This document shows positions 24,715 through 36,343 of a DNA stretch of 64,000 nt, one piece after another (the stretch's first letter is position 1; each line of letters begins with the position of its first letter). The translations under genes and the position numbers were made by a program. This DNA is from Lepturacanthus savala (Eukaryota; Chordata; Actinopteri; Scombriformes; Trichiuridae). The stretch spans positions 965,001 to 1,029,000 of the forward strand of contig CM060467.1 in the NCBI GenBank assembly GCA_030544235.1. Direction: 5' to 3'. The notes beneath the pieces were generated by a model. The model ran no database searches and was not told the DNA's origin. It saw only the letters and a program-made list of their open reading frames with translations.

Positions 24715-25210
24715 AACACACTAAAACTGCATAAAACACGTTAAAACTACTGTAAATATGACTGAGATGATATAAAAACACACTAAAACTGCATAAAACA
24801 CGTTAAAACTACTGTAAATATGACTGAGATTATATAAAAACACAGTAAAACTGTATAAAACACATTAAAACTACTGTAAATATGACTGAGATTATATAAA
24901 AACACAGTAAAACTGTATAAAACACAGTAAAACTACTGTAAATATGACTGAGATGATATAAAAACACACTAAAACTGCATAAAACACATTAAAACTACTG
25001 TAAATAAGACTGAGATTATATAAAATCACAGTAAAACTGTATAAAACACATTAAAACTACTGTAAATATGACTGAGATTATATAAAAACACAGTAAAACT
25101 GTATAAAACACATTAAAACTACTGGAAATATGACTGAGATTATATAAAAACACAGTAAAACTGTATAAAACACATTAAAACTACTGTAAATATGACTGAG
25201 ATTATATAAA
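24715..25210 (+). repeat. 62 bp tandem array, copy 2
   Basis: Eight units, with GTAAATA landmarks from 24752 to 25186 (seven intervals of exactly 62 bp). The unit is as at 22305-22662, with variants ACACACT/ACACAGT and GCATAAAACACG/GTATAAAACACA. Confidence 0.95.
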
Positions 25211-25639
25211 ATTACAAGGATAAAACTCATTGATGAATCTGGATCAGAGATTATTGGATTTTAAGAGATTAACGAATGAAAATGTCTTGTATTTGGTTCA
25301 ATTTGTCCAATATTAAACTTATTATTATTATTATTATTTTTTACCTGATTTGGGTCAATTTGGTCTTTGGAAAGAGATTTAAATCGACTAAAATCAGGAA
25401 AATAATTAGTTTCTGTAACAGAACAAATGAAGCTGGAATATATTTCACATAAAAATACATTATTTATTGTTGGATCTGATGTTTTTTACTGGGATTAATG
25501 GATAAAACTCAATGCAGGTTGTAGTTTTCACCCTAAATTAATTAAGTGCTAATTATTTCAGGTCCTTCACATTAAAACCTATTAATTAATTATCGTTAAT
25601 TAGAGTTAATATGGATCCAGATTCTCTAATTAGCCACTA
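25211..25639. other. AT-rich non-coding interval
   Basis: No gene. There is a short (ATT)n at about 25319-25337. Confidence 0.4.
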
Positions 25640-25915
25640 AATCTTTGTTCAGACGTGAGGCTCCGACCTGCTGTTTGACCTCAACAGGACTCGCGCCGGT
25701 GTGTTTATTTTTGCCCTCTGCTTCGACCTTTGACCCCTCCTCCCCTTCCCGCCGTGGGTTTTTACGACGCCTTTTGTTCGTAGTTTACATCTGCAGCAGG
25801 AACAGCTACGACCGGCGTGGTGCCGCCTCGTTCAGAGGCCTGAACATGTCGGGAAAAGTCCTGAAAGTGTACGGCAGGAATGTCGGGAACACAGCGTCAT
25901 AACTATTCCTGATAT
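25640..25915. promoter_or_regulatory. Possible regulatory block
   Basis: Balanced CpG-containing sequence with CGACCTTTGACCCC (nuclear-receptor-like) and a spaced duplication of GTCGGGAA. The ORF at 25645-25902 begins at a non-ATG codon and has no recognised domain. Confidence 0.3.
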
Positions 25916-26849
25916 TAAAGATCAATATTTATGCAGCAGCAGCGGAAAACACAGAAAAAGCAGGCGTCTTATCTCAGAGGGAGTCATTCTCTGGGTATTT
26001 CCAGTTGGCTCAGCAGGTTTCCTGTGGTGAAACAGCATCACTTTAATACTCATGTCTATATAATAATACTGGATGTTAATATTTGATATTATGAGTCGTA
26101 GAACCAGCACAGAGCCTGTGTATTACCTGTTAAATATGTTAAATATTCACCTTCTGTAGCTTGAACCGCTGTTAATTTAGTTTAGTTTGATTAGTTTCAG
26201 TCATGTTTTAGTCTTTTAGGAGTTTTAATCAACTAAAATCAACGTGTTTTATTCTAGTTTTACACCTGATTAGGTTGTCGTCAGCCAATCAGGTGAGTTT
26301 ATTCGACTAAAACCAGTTTCAGTCGTTCTTCTTTAGTCGTTAATAGTAAAGTTAATTAATGCAGGTGTCCTACACTAATATTTAATAAAAACTCAGCAGG
26401 TTAAAACAGCATCAGAGTAGTTTCTGTTGATGAAGGAAACAGACGTCGCCGCATTTAGTGCCGACAGCTCTGATGGATGCTGCAAACACATGATCTGGAT
26501 CTAATTTAAAAAGTCTAGTAAATTAAGTAGATTTCATCTTATTTCATCACAGTTAATTGAGTTAAATTGGCTTCTTTTAAGGAAGGTTAGAATAAATTTA
26601 ATATTAAAATCTATTAATAAATGAACCAGATTGTGTTTGTTTTACTTTTCAGTTTATTTTTCAGACTTTTAGAGAGAAAACCCAAACATGAAGGAGGTTT
26701 TTTGTTTTTTTCCTTCTTTCACCAGACGATTAAAAACTTTCAGCCTGAATCTGAAGCAGAAACTTCAAAGATCTAAAAACATAAAAAGGTCTGAACCAGT
26801 GAAACAGCTGGAACCAACAGATGTGGATCAGTGAAATACACAAATCAAC
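25916..26849. other. Non-coding interval
   Basis: No gene or clear repeat. The short balanced stretch at 26430-26505 (GACGTCGCCGCATTTAG) is unexplained. Confidence 0.35.
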
Positions 26850-27000
26850 TGATATAAACACGGCTCCGTTCTCCATGACTTTGATTTATGCCGCCAATTA
26901 GTCTTATTGTGAAAGGACACGGCCACTTCCACCTCCACCCGTAGCCCTGAAGTCCTGCAGCCAGAGACCAGGTGGAACCAGAACCAGATCCACATGGATC
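26850..27000. promoter_or_regulatory. Possible conserved non-coding element
   Basis: The stretch containing GATTTATGCCGCCAATTAGT and ATTGTGAAAGGACACGGCC stands out from its flanks and carries a homeodomain core CAATTAG. Composition-based call. Confidence 0.3.
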
Positions 27001-28019
27001 CAGTTTCCTGCTGATTTATTGCTGCTGGAGTTTTAATGAGTTAGAATCAGGTTCTCTGGTACAGATGAAATACAGAAAGAGACGAAATCTATGAGTTTAA
27101 CACAGGAAGTTGCTGCTATTCAGCAAAATTAAAGCCCTGAAATGTAAAAAATGTCCTGAAAGCACCTTTTTATTAAGAGAGAAAAGTTAAAACTGAACAA
27201 TACGTATTATTTTAACAGCAGAAAGAATAATCTATGGAACATTAAACATGATTATAGTTGAGCAGATAATTCATCTTTATTCCCATTGACAGGTTGAACA
27301 TAATAATATTAATATTATTAATAAAAACAAATATTGAACCATACCATTATTTAAAGTACATTTTATTTATGTATTTATATTGTAAAATACAGACAAGAAG
27401 GAAAAGACAGATACAAAAATTGGAAAAAGTCAAATTCTGGTAATTTTTTTTTACATTTTCTGTTGTATTTCAAAATAAAAGCCCCCCTAAAAAAGTTCAA
27501 TGTTAATTTCTGATCCTCATAATGTGATGCTTTTTTTTCCTTTATTATTTTTTGATGCTTTTACAATGTACATAGGCCTAAAAACAGGTTAAAATACAGT
27601 TTAGAACCAAGAATACAATAGAAGACAATTAATAAAATAGAATTATTTATTTTTGCTAAAAAAGAAGCAAAATTAGAAGTTGAACAAGAAAAGAGGAATA
27701 AAATGAGAAAGAATCAGTCGTATTCACCCAGAAATGAGTGATTTGATGATTTGATGGTGAAGTCGTTGACGCTGCATTGATTCCTGTCACAAACATGAAT
27801 AAAATCATGTAAAAATGTATAAAACCAGCATTTTAATCTGTGTAAACTCAGCAGAACGATTCTCTCCTGCTGTAATTTCTCCTCCTGACTGATGAAGACT
27901 CAGGGAAACAGTGTCTTCATCACCTGTTCTCAGGTGTTTTTCCTGCTGCTTCTTTTATTTTTTACCTTTTAACCACGTTGACGTCCAGCCTGTGGTGACA
28001 CGTCCACACGCAGCTTTTA
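27001..28019. other. Non-coding interval
   Basis: AT-rich, with a family K-like TTCAAAATAAAAGCC piece at about 27468. No gene. Confidence 0.4.
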
Positions 28020-28065
28020 ACATCCAGGTGGTCCAGGTGGTCCAGGTGGTCCAGGTGGTCCAGGT
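28020..28065 (+). repeat. 9 bp CCAGGTGGT tandem repeat
   Basis: About five copies, each holding a CAGGTG E-box. Confidence 0.95.
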
Positions 28066-28489
28066 CCGACCTGTCGACACCAACCTGGACCCAAAACACG
28101 AGACTAAGTGGACGAGATGTTGAGACTTGAGCTGAGACGCTGACACAAACAGGAAGTAGCTGATTTAACCTGAAGCAGCGTTTAGTTTCAGACACAGACA
28201 GGAAGTAACGTGAGGTTTTATTGTATTAATCAGAGTTTGCTACTGGTTGGAAACTCCACTAAATATTTAACCTTTTATTGCATGAAATATTTCTTTTCTT
28301 ATTACTTACTGTACTTTGCATTTCAAAATAAAAGTCCAAAAATAGGTCCGAGGTCCATTACATTACATACTGTTTGTGAATGTTGAAGAACTCCATGTTT
28401 AAGGTCTTGAAAAACATATTAATCCTCCTATATCGATTAAACCCAACGACCCAAAGACCTTATAAGGTTTAAGACCTGACACTGAGACA
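28066..28489. other. Non-coding interval
   Basis: Nothing recognised except a TTTCAAAATAAAAGTCC piece at about 28321 that resembles the family K core. Confidence 0.35.
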
Positions 28490-28897
28490 AAAAACTGCAA
28501 AACTGCTGCAAAAAAGCTGCAAAAACTGCTGCAAAAAAGCTGCAAAAACTGCTGCAAAAAAGCTGCAAAAAGCTGCAAAAAAGCTGCAAAATTGCTGCAA
28601 AATTGCTGCAAAACCGCTGCAAAAACTGCTGCAAAAAATCTGCAAAAAAGCTGCAAAAAGCTGCAAAACTGCTGCAAAAAAGCTGCAAAAACTGCTGCAA
28701 AAACTGCTGCAAAAAAGCTGCAAAAAAGCTGCAAAAAGCTGCAAAAACTGCTGCAAAAAAGCAGCAAAAAAGCTGCAAAAACTGCTGCAAAAAAGCAGCA
28801 AAAAGCTGCAAAAACTGCTGCAAAAACTGCTGCAAAAAAGCTGCAAAAAGCTGCAAAAACTGCTGCAAAAAAGCTGCAAAAACTGCTGCAAAACCAC
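28490..28897 (+). repeat. GCTGCAAAAA tandem array
   Basis: About 400 bp of variably spaced CTGCTGCAAAAA and AGCTGCAAAAA units. It is open in several frames on both strands, giving Lys/Ala- or Leu/Phe/Ala-rich translations of up to 160 codons. These are repeat artefacts. Confidence 0.95.
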
Positions 28898-29348
28898 TGA
28901 ATATGACAGTTGTTGTCAATGAAGGAATGTTAGTTCCTCTGATTTTAAGTTAGAACGTGCTATGAATCCATTTCTCCTCCTACAAACATGAGTAAATGAG
29001 TTGTTTCAGTGTCTGATTCCCAGAGTTTCATGGTTGAGTTGAGGTCTGGGATCTTGATGCCTTCAAAACAAAGTCAAACGGTGCTTGACCTGCATCGCTG
29101 CCTTCAGCTCAGACCTCCCACCCTCTGCTGCTGCTCAAAGGTCATAGGTCGGCTGTGGTCAGTGTCTCCTGTCAGCTTCTGTGTGGGCGTCGCTCTAATT
29201 CACGTGAAAACACTCAGATTTGTCTGGATATGTACTTCACTGTTCATCAGGCTGCAGTCAACAACATAATTTAGTGTTTTCCATGAAAAGTCACACTTTA
29301 ATTGACTGTTATCCTTCTGATCAATGATCAAACACATTGATCCATTAG
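28898..29348. other. Non-coding interval
   Basis: Moderately complex sequence with no recognised gene. The ORF at 29009-29269 has no domain and no splice context. Confidence 0.35.
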
Positions 29349-29445
29349 AACTGCAGCTACAATAGTCATGTACCACATTAGTGATGTATAGAGTGGATTA
29401 ATGATCAGTTTAAAGTTATTTTTATTGAAATAAACTGATTTTACT
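29349..29445 (-). repeat. Dispersed repeat, partner inverted at 47 kb
   Basis: Matches the reverse complement of 47062-47153, sharing GCAGCTACAATAGTCATGTA, CACATTAGTGATGTATAGAG and TTTATTGAAATAAACTG. The adjacent CAATGATCAAACACATTGAT also matches 47464-47490. Confidence 0.7.
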
Positions 29446-29965
29446 TCAGAAATAAAGACATTTCCACACGTTTGAACAGTAGTGTAGAAGTAAATGCATT
29501 TATTTTCTTATAAATCACTTCTTACAACACATTTTCTTTCATGTGATGTGTTTTTAATTCTTTTTATTTCTTATTTCAACCCATTTTTAATAGTTATCTC
29601 TCCTTTTTCATCCTTTTGTCGTCTCTTTTCCATTTTATCTCGTCTTGTTTCAACTTTTTTATACATCTGCATAATTACTTTAAATAACTTGTTGAATAAT
29701 CAATCACAGCCTCTTAAAACCGACTAGATTAAGATTCTAGAGGACGAGTAGCACCATGTTTGCAGATAATAGGACAAGATTACTGCAGTGATATCAGTAA
29801 TAATAGATTATCTGTGGCTAAAAACACGCTTTTAACTTTAAATCTGAGACTTTTCTCTCTTTTATCACCTGCTGCAGTGACATGAAGACGCTAAAAACAG
29901 GAAACGCAACAGAAAGAAAACGTCTCTGGTTACGTCTGGTCGCTTTTAAACAAGACACAGACCAG
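29446..29965. other. Non-coding interval
   Basis: AT-rich. No gene seen. Confidence 0.4.

Positions 29966-30016
<51 letters not shown>
29966..30016 (+). repeat. (AC)n microsatellite
   Basis: About 25 uninterrupted AC units. Confidence 0.97.
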
Positions 30017-30018
<2 letters not shown>

Positions 30019-30129
30019 CAAGTATCAGCCTCCTTGACACCTAATTCCTCAACTTGTTGACACAGTGAGTGGAAATTTACCAAAAGTTTTACTGAGTGAC
30101 CAGAGAACAGTAATACCACCTTAAAAAGG

Positions 30130-31085
30130 ACGTATAATAACACTTTATAATAAGATATATATTATTATAAATAGCTGTTATAACTAGTTAATAGATCATT
30201 AGTTAACTGTTAATTAATGAGTTAAGTCTTCAACAGTTGGTAATGATTAATGATGCCTTATAGACCGTTAATAGAACATTAATTAACTGTTAATTAATTA
30301 ATAATGACTGTTAAGTATCAGTAATAGTTTATTGTTATCAGGACGTTTTTCTTAAGTTTAAATTTCCTCATTTATTAAAAGTTAATCGTAAACTTTCATC
30401 TTTAAAATAACATCTAATTAACATAATTAAACTATTAACACGTCATTAGTCAGTAATTAATTAACAGCTTCTTCAGGATTGTTAATTAAAAGCTTGTAAT
30501 TTATCTATTAATTATCTATAAGACAGTTATAAATTCTAAACTGTCATTTATAACTAATTAATTAACCATTTATTAATTAATGGTCTATTAACTATCTCTA
30601 AAGCATGTTTATAAATCCTTAAACTGATATTAATATAAAATAATAAGTCGTTTATAACTAATTAACAGTTTATTAATGGTCTATTAATTAAGGAATCAAT
30701 GTGAATCATTAAACTATTAGTTGCTATTTATAAAGTCAATTTGACCTAATTAACAAATTATTGTATATTATTAACATATAATGCACAGTTATAAACACTT
30801 AAACTGTTATTTATAAAGTCATTTTACTTAATTAACTAATATTAATTATGATCAATTATCTAAAGGCATAAATCCTTAAACTGTTATTTAACAAGTCTTT
30901 TATAATTAATTAACATTATTAATTGTATTAACTATGTATTAGGCACAGTTTTAACACTTAAACTGTTATTTAACAAGTAATTTATAGCTAATTAATAGTT
31001 CATTAATGGTCTATTAATTATAAGGCATCGTTATTAATCCTTAAACTGGTAACAAATCATTGATAACCCATTAATTACCAGTTAA
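30130..31085. repeat. Degenerate TTAATTAA-rich tandem array
   Basis: About 12 diverged units of roughly 65-85 bp. They contain ATTAATGGTCTATTAA, TAAGGCA, AATCCTTAAACTGTTATTTA and TAACTAATTAA. The array is palindrome-rich because TTAATTAA recurs in each unit. Confidence 0.8.
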
Positions 31086-31431
31086 TTGACGATCTATGAA
31101 CTCGTTACTATGACGACAGTCAGACGTGGATGTGATAAATATTTGCTGCAGGTGGTGATGTCTCACTCTGATCAGATTTTGAAGGAGACGTGTGGAATGC
31201 AGGAAGTTTCTGTGGATTTTCACTGAGTCATGAATTAACTTCAGTTTCCTGATGTTTTCTATTGATTCTATTTTCCAGTTAAAGAACAATAACTTCAGTT
31301 TTACAGTAAAAACACATGTGAATCATTGGTTATTTTAGTCCTTTAGACCCGAGGAGTCGAACTTCAGCACATTTAACCTCATGGGCCAATAAAAATAAAC
31401 CTCAAATAAAAGCAGTGATACATTTATCCCC
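31086..31431. other. Non-coding interval
   Basis: No gene or strong repeat. At 31345-31395 there is a weak transposon-like phrase (CCCGAGGAGTCGAAC). Confidence 0.35.
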
Positions 31432-31487
31432 TTAATTAAGTAATTAATTAAGTAATTAATTAAGTAATTAATTAAGTAATTAATCTT
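31432..31487 (+). repeat. 12 bp TTAATTAAGTAA tandem repeat
   Basis: About 4.5 exact copies, each with a self-complementary TTAATTAA. Confidence 0.95.
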
Positions 31488-32077
31488 AAATTTACTACAC
31501 AAGAGAGAAAACATAAGAAAAAGTCTAAAATAGTCAGTCTATTACTTTATCTTCATTTTTTTTTTCAAAAAGCTGTGAAATAAAATCTTGTTTGGTTTTA
31601 CAGATAGGTGTAAAAAGAAGGGCTTTTATTTTGAAGGTCACATGACGTCTCACAATCAAAAGTTGAACATTTTCAACAAATAAAAAATTAAACTTGAATT
31701 TAATTCAATTTTAAATTTAATTCTGTTTTTTGTTGCCGTATTCCAACAAATAATAATAAATAAATAACTTTATTTGATTTAACATATTTATTTAATATTA
31801 TTTGCATATTTTTCATTCGTTTATAAATTAATTTATTAGATTTCAAAAATTTTATTTTCCATTTTATATAGATGAAAATGAACGAGGGGAATGAAAACAT
31901 AAATAAATCATCCATTAAAATATTAATTGTTAAAATAAAAAATCAAATAAACAGGAAAATAATACAATAATTAATTTTATTAATTAATTAAATGTATGTT
32001 GAATGAACAATAGTGATGCAAAGTTAACACAAACTGATGTAATATAGTTAGAAAAGCTGTTAATTCAAGCCTACGCT
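31488..32077. other. AT-rich non-coding interval
   Basis: Includes a family K-like fragment (GGGCTTTTATTTTGAAGG) at about 31620. No gene. Confidence 0.4.
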
Positions 32078-32130
32078 AGCATGCTAAGCTAAGCTACAAG
32101 CTAAGCTAGGCTAAGCTACAAGCTAAGCTA
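32078..32130 (+). repeat. AAGCTA-rich short tandem repeat
   Basis: Alternating AAGCTAAGCTA and CAAGCTAAGCTAGGCT units. Confidence 0.85.
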
Positions 32131-32395
32131 ATGAGGCTGCAACAAAGACTATTCCTGATTGTTTAACAAATTAAAAGGCTTTAAAAAAGAGAATAACAGA
32201 TTATATAAGGAGAAAATAAACTGTATGAATAATATTTATATTTTATTTTAATTTAATAGAAATTGTCAGACTTTAGCAGCAACATTTGTCCTTTAAATGT
32301 GATTCATTCACTTTGAAAAGTAAAGTAAAAACATGACGACTCCAACACCTTCACTGTCCAGAGGAATTTATTCTCTCCAGCTTCTATCAGTTGAA

Positions 32396-32397
<2 letters not shown>

Positions 32398-32433
<36 letters not shown>
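32398..32433 (+). repeat. (AC)n microsatellite
   Basis: About 17 AC units. Confidence 0.96.
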
Positions 32434-32436
<3 letters not shown>

Positions 32437-32749
32437 CATCGTCATCAGAGAAAACCTGACGTCAGCAGAATTTAAACAAATCCAGGAAGAAAAATGTCAC
32501 GGGAGAAAAAGAGAAGGAGGTCGAGGGTTGAAGGGAGATAAGGAGACAGGAAATGTTCATGTTTCACTTCAAAACACAAATTTCAGCAAATAAAACAAAA
32601 ATTAACAATTAAAATATGCAAAAAATGGGCCAATAGACACAACCAGAATATTATGGACTATATTTATTACACTGTAAAAAATGAGAATACTGTTAAAAGT
32701 GTCAATGCTGTGAAAATTAAACCCTAAAAATGTTGCATGTAATAATATT

Positions 32750-32752
<3 letters not shown>
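32434..32752. other. Non-coding interval
   Basis: Nothing recognised. Confidence 0.35.

Positions 32753-32825
<73 letters not shown>
32753..32825. repeat. (TA)n microsatellite
   Basis: About 36 TA units, self-complementary and therefore cruciform-prone. Confidence 0.97.
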
Positions 32826-32828
<3 letters not shown>

Positions 32829-32916
32829 CACAAGTTGGAGAACCTTTGATTTATCAGACAATTCAAATATATCAAATATATGTTTATTATAGAAATGTGA
32901 ATCATATCTGTATATC

Positions 32917-33513
32917 TGCAGCAGCAGTAATAGCAACAGCAGCAGCAGTAATAGCATCAGCAGCAGCAGTAACAGCAGCAGCAGCAGCAGTAACAGCAGC
33001 AGCAGTAACAGCAGCAGTAACAGTAACAGCAGCAGCAGCAGTAACAGCAGCAGCAGCAGTAACAGCAGCAGTAGTAGCAGCCGCAGTATCAGCAGCAGTA
33101 GCAGCAGCAGCATCAGCAGCAGCAGTAGCAGCCGCAGTATCAGCAGCAGTAGCAGCAGCAGCATCAGCAGCAGCAGCATCAGCAGCAGCAGCATCAGCAG
33201 CAGCAGCAGCAGCAGTAACAGCAGCAGCAGCAGCAGCAGCAGTAACAGCAGCAGCAGCAGCAGTAGCAGCAGCAATAACAGCAGCAGCAGTAACAGCAGC
33301 AGCATCAGTAACAGCAGCAGCAGTAACAGCAGCAGCAGCAGCAGTAACAGCAGCAGCAGTAGCAGCAGCAGCAGTAACAGTAGCAGCAGCAGCAGCAGCA
33401 GTAGCAGCAGCAGTAGCAGCAGCAGTAACAGTAGCAGCAGCAGCAGCAGCAGTAACAGCAGCAGCAGCAGCAGCAGCAGTAACAGCAGCAGCAGTAACAT
33501 CAGCAGCAGCAGC

Positions 33514-33544
<31 letters not shown>

Positions 33545-33553
33545 TCAGCAGCT
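32917..33553 (+). repeat. 635 bp CAG trinucleotide array
   Basis: Runs of CAG (two to eight) interrupted by TAA, and less often TAG or CAT/ATC, across the whole segment. The same motif and interruption recur in reverse complement at 44444-45237. ORFs of poly-Leu, poly-Ala and Ala/Val/Thr are frame readings of the array. Confidence 0.98.
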
Positions 33554-34150
33554 TCTTCCTGACTCGTCTCTTTGTTTCTTCGTCCTACTCCAACATCGTT
33601 GCTGCAGAGACTCGACACAAAAGCCTCATTCAGCCGAAGCCTGAGTCTGTTTCTATGGAAACGGACGAATTAGTTTTTTTTATCAAAACATACACCTGAA
33701 GTTAATTAAAACTCCACCGTTATTTGGTGATTTATCAGTATAATTGTATTTTTAATTAACTCAGATTGAGCCTCTTTTAACTATCTTGACACTGTACCTT
33801 TAAATCGAATCCCACACCTGTAGTTACCATAGAAACCAGAAATAAACCTTTGGCCTGTCGTGTTAATCATCTACTTTTCCCACATGTGAACCTCCAGTCA
33901 GCTGATCATATTCCAGTCACAGGACGTCCTCTAACCTTCCAGACGTTTGAATTCCTGTCGACAGGAATCTGTTGTTTTCATTCATCGTTGGGTCGGGGCT
34001 GATCAGAGCTCTGGTTTTGTCTATTGTGTCGTTGGCGTCCGGCGGCCATTGTTGGTGGCGATGACTCAGACGAGTGTTGTTTAAAAAAAGAAGCGTTATG
34101 ACGTGTGAGTGCTGCATTAACTGTGGTTAATGGTTGAATCAGCTGGAGCT
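33554..34150. other. Non-coding interval with an 18 bp palindrome
   Basis: More balanced sequence at 33560-33660 and 33900-34080, unexplained. 33951-33968 reads ATTCCTGTCGACAGGAAT, a perfect palindrome. No gene recognised. Confidence 0.45.
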
Positions 34151-34154
34151 CAGA

Positions 34155-35273
34155 CTCGTGTTTCGTGGCTTTTTTCTGTTTTTTGTCTTGTTAGATCATG
34201 TTGAGCTGCCAGATGTTGTTATTCCCTGTTTCAGAGCAGCTGAATCCACTTTGCACCATGTATTTACAGCTTTTTGACAAATATCATGAATATAACACAA
34301 CATTTTTGTTATTTAGCCTTTTTTTATCTAGTTAGATCATGTCGAGCTGCCAGATGTGCTGTTTTCTGTAGAGTTTTTGAATAATATAAAGAATATAACA
34401 AGATTCCTATTGTTTGAGTGTGAGTAGAGCACTGACTGTTGTTTTTTGTCTACTTGGATCATGTGGAGCTGCCAGATGTGCCTCCAGCATCTGTTTTAGA
34501 GCTGCTGAGCCCAGTTTGCACCATGCATTTCCCCTTTTTCTGCAGCCTTTTGAAAAATATTAGGAATATAATGTAAGATTTTTTGGTTATTTTGCACAAA
34601 CTAGCTCTGAATGTCCTTCATTTCTGTTGTTTCTGAGTCTGGTTATCATTGTTTTCCTCACCCTTAACCCTTAGCCCAGTTTGCACCATGAATTTTCCCT
34701 ATTTCTGCAGCTTTTTGAAAAATATTAGGAATATAACACAACATTTTTGTTACTTAGCCTTTTTCCTTGTCTTGTTATATCATGTTGAGCTGCCAGATGT
34801 TGTTATTCCCTGTTTCAGAGCAGCTGAACCCACTTTGCACCATGTATTTGCAGCTTTTAGACAAATATCATGAATATAACCCAATATTTTTGTTATTTAG
34901 CCTTTTTTGTGCCTCCAGCATCTGTTTTAGAGCTGCTGAACCCAGTTTGCACCATGCATTTCCCCTTTTTCTGCAGCCTTTTGAAAAATATTAGGAATAT
35001 AATGTAAGATTCTTTGGTTACTAGCTCTGAATGTCCTTCATTTCTATTCTGGTTATCATTGATTTCCTCACCCTTAACCCTTAGCCCAGTTTTGCACCAT
35101 GAATTTGCTGCAGCTTTTTGAAAACTATTATGAATATAACACAACATTTTTATTATTTTGCCTTTTTTTTCTCTTGTTAGATCATGTTGAGCTGCCAGAT
35201 GTTTTTATTCCCTTGTTTCAGAGGCTCTGAACCCACTTTGCACCATGCATTTGCAGCTTTTTGATAAATATCA

Positions 35274-35340
<67 letters not shown>

Positions 35341-35440
35341 GTTATTTTGCACAAACTAGCTCTGAATGTCCTTCATTCCTGTTGTTTCTGAGTCTGGTTA
35401 TCATTGTTTTCCTCACCCTTAACCCTTAAACCCCTTAAAA
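34155..35440 (+). repeat. Degenerate ~150-300 bp tandem array
   Basis: Around eight diverged copies with GATCATGTTGAGCTGCCAGA, TGTT-TTATTCCCTG, CAGAGCAGCTGAACCCA, TTTGCACCATG, GCAGCTTTTTGA and AATATAACACAACATTTTTG. A composite (AT)n(AG)n tract interrupts it at 35276-35335. Small ORFs within are repeat translations. Confidence 0.85.
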
Positions 35441-35444
35441 TGAA

Positions 35445-35765
35445 CTAAATGATGAATATATTTAAGAAATATAAAAGAAAATGGTATAGTTTCATGTTAT
35501 ATATAAGTCAATAGGACTCATTAGGTTGTATACATATTGTTGCCAGAATAAAACAACTTATAACATCAAAACTGGATTAAATACAAGTTCATTGTTTTAT
35601 TTTGTGAACATTTTCCCAAATTCTGAATAAAAGACATTCTTCAGTTGTGACACAATGATGCTCACATGTCAAATATCCATCATAAAATGCATGTCCTTTC
35701 AAAATAAAAGCCCCCTGTTAAAAAAAATAGATTTTATATCACATCTTTTTGGAAAAATGAAGCAA
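35445..35765 (+). mobile_element. Dispersed element, family K, copy 2
   Basis: Shares ATATTTAAGAAATATAA, AAGTCAATAGGACTCATTAG, CTTTCAAAATAAAAGCC and GATTTTATATCACA with the copies at 18.0 and 58.1 kb. Confidence 0.6.
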
Positions 35766-35799
35766 TGCTATGCAACAGAGGGCGAGGAAATTACTAACA

Positions 35800-36300
35800 T
35801 CTTCCTAAATTGGACGTGCAGACAATGTGTTCTGCAATCCTGAATATTTCAGCCTGGCCCACGCTTGTACTCTCTCCCTCCTCCTCCTTCTCTGCTGCAC
35901 ACGAACCAGACTTTGTGGTTTTGGGTTTGGTCCAGAATGCATCTCTGTGGTCAGTAGCGCTGAAAGAAACAGGAGCTCAGTTTTCCTACAGTAGCACCTC
36001 GCTAACGTTTACACAGACGGACACACACGCGGGGGGGGAGGGGGTCAGATCCAGAGTTATAAAGGTCAACCGAGGCTCTTTGGTGCTTTTTTCTTCTTCA
36101 GAACCGCTGCAGCGCTGCAGAGCCTTCAGGTTACACAGAGACGGCTCCACTGCTCTAATGCAATATTCAGACCGGGGCCGAGCTGCTGCTGTAAAACTGT
36201 CGCGTCTCATCATCGTCGTCCTCGCTGAGTCACAAACTCCCCACGCAGACGCTGCCTCTGCAGCCTCTTTGACATTCTCTGTAGCCCTGGAGGGCAGCGA
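35800..36300. promoter_or_regulatory. Possible regulatory block
   Basis: Balanced CpG-containing sequence with CTAATGCAATATTCAG, an AP-1/MARE-like CTGAGTCAC at about 36223, and CGTCGTCCTCGCTG. A plus-strand ORF of 181 codons covers it, but begins at TTG (first ATG at 35825), reads into the CA microsatellite and matches no family, so I do not call a gene. Confidence 0.3.
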
Positions 36301-36303
36301 GGC

Positions 36304-36343
<40 letters not shown>
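36304..36343 (+). repeat. (CA)n microsatellite
   Basis: About 19 CA units at the head of the 150-165 bp array that follows. Confidence 0.96.

Noticed and set aside
28399..28953. Lys/Ala- and Leu/Phe/Ala-rich ORFs on both strands
   Set aside because: All produced by the GCTGCAAAAA array; several frames open at once shows it is repeat structure.
32748..33618. Long ORFs of poly-Leu and Ala/Val/Thr (up to 265 codons)
   Set aside because: They are frame translations of the CAG array and neighbouring TA repeat; no start context, splice sites or non-repeat domain.
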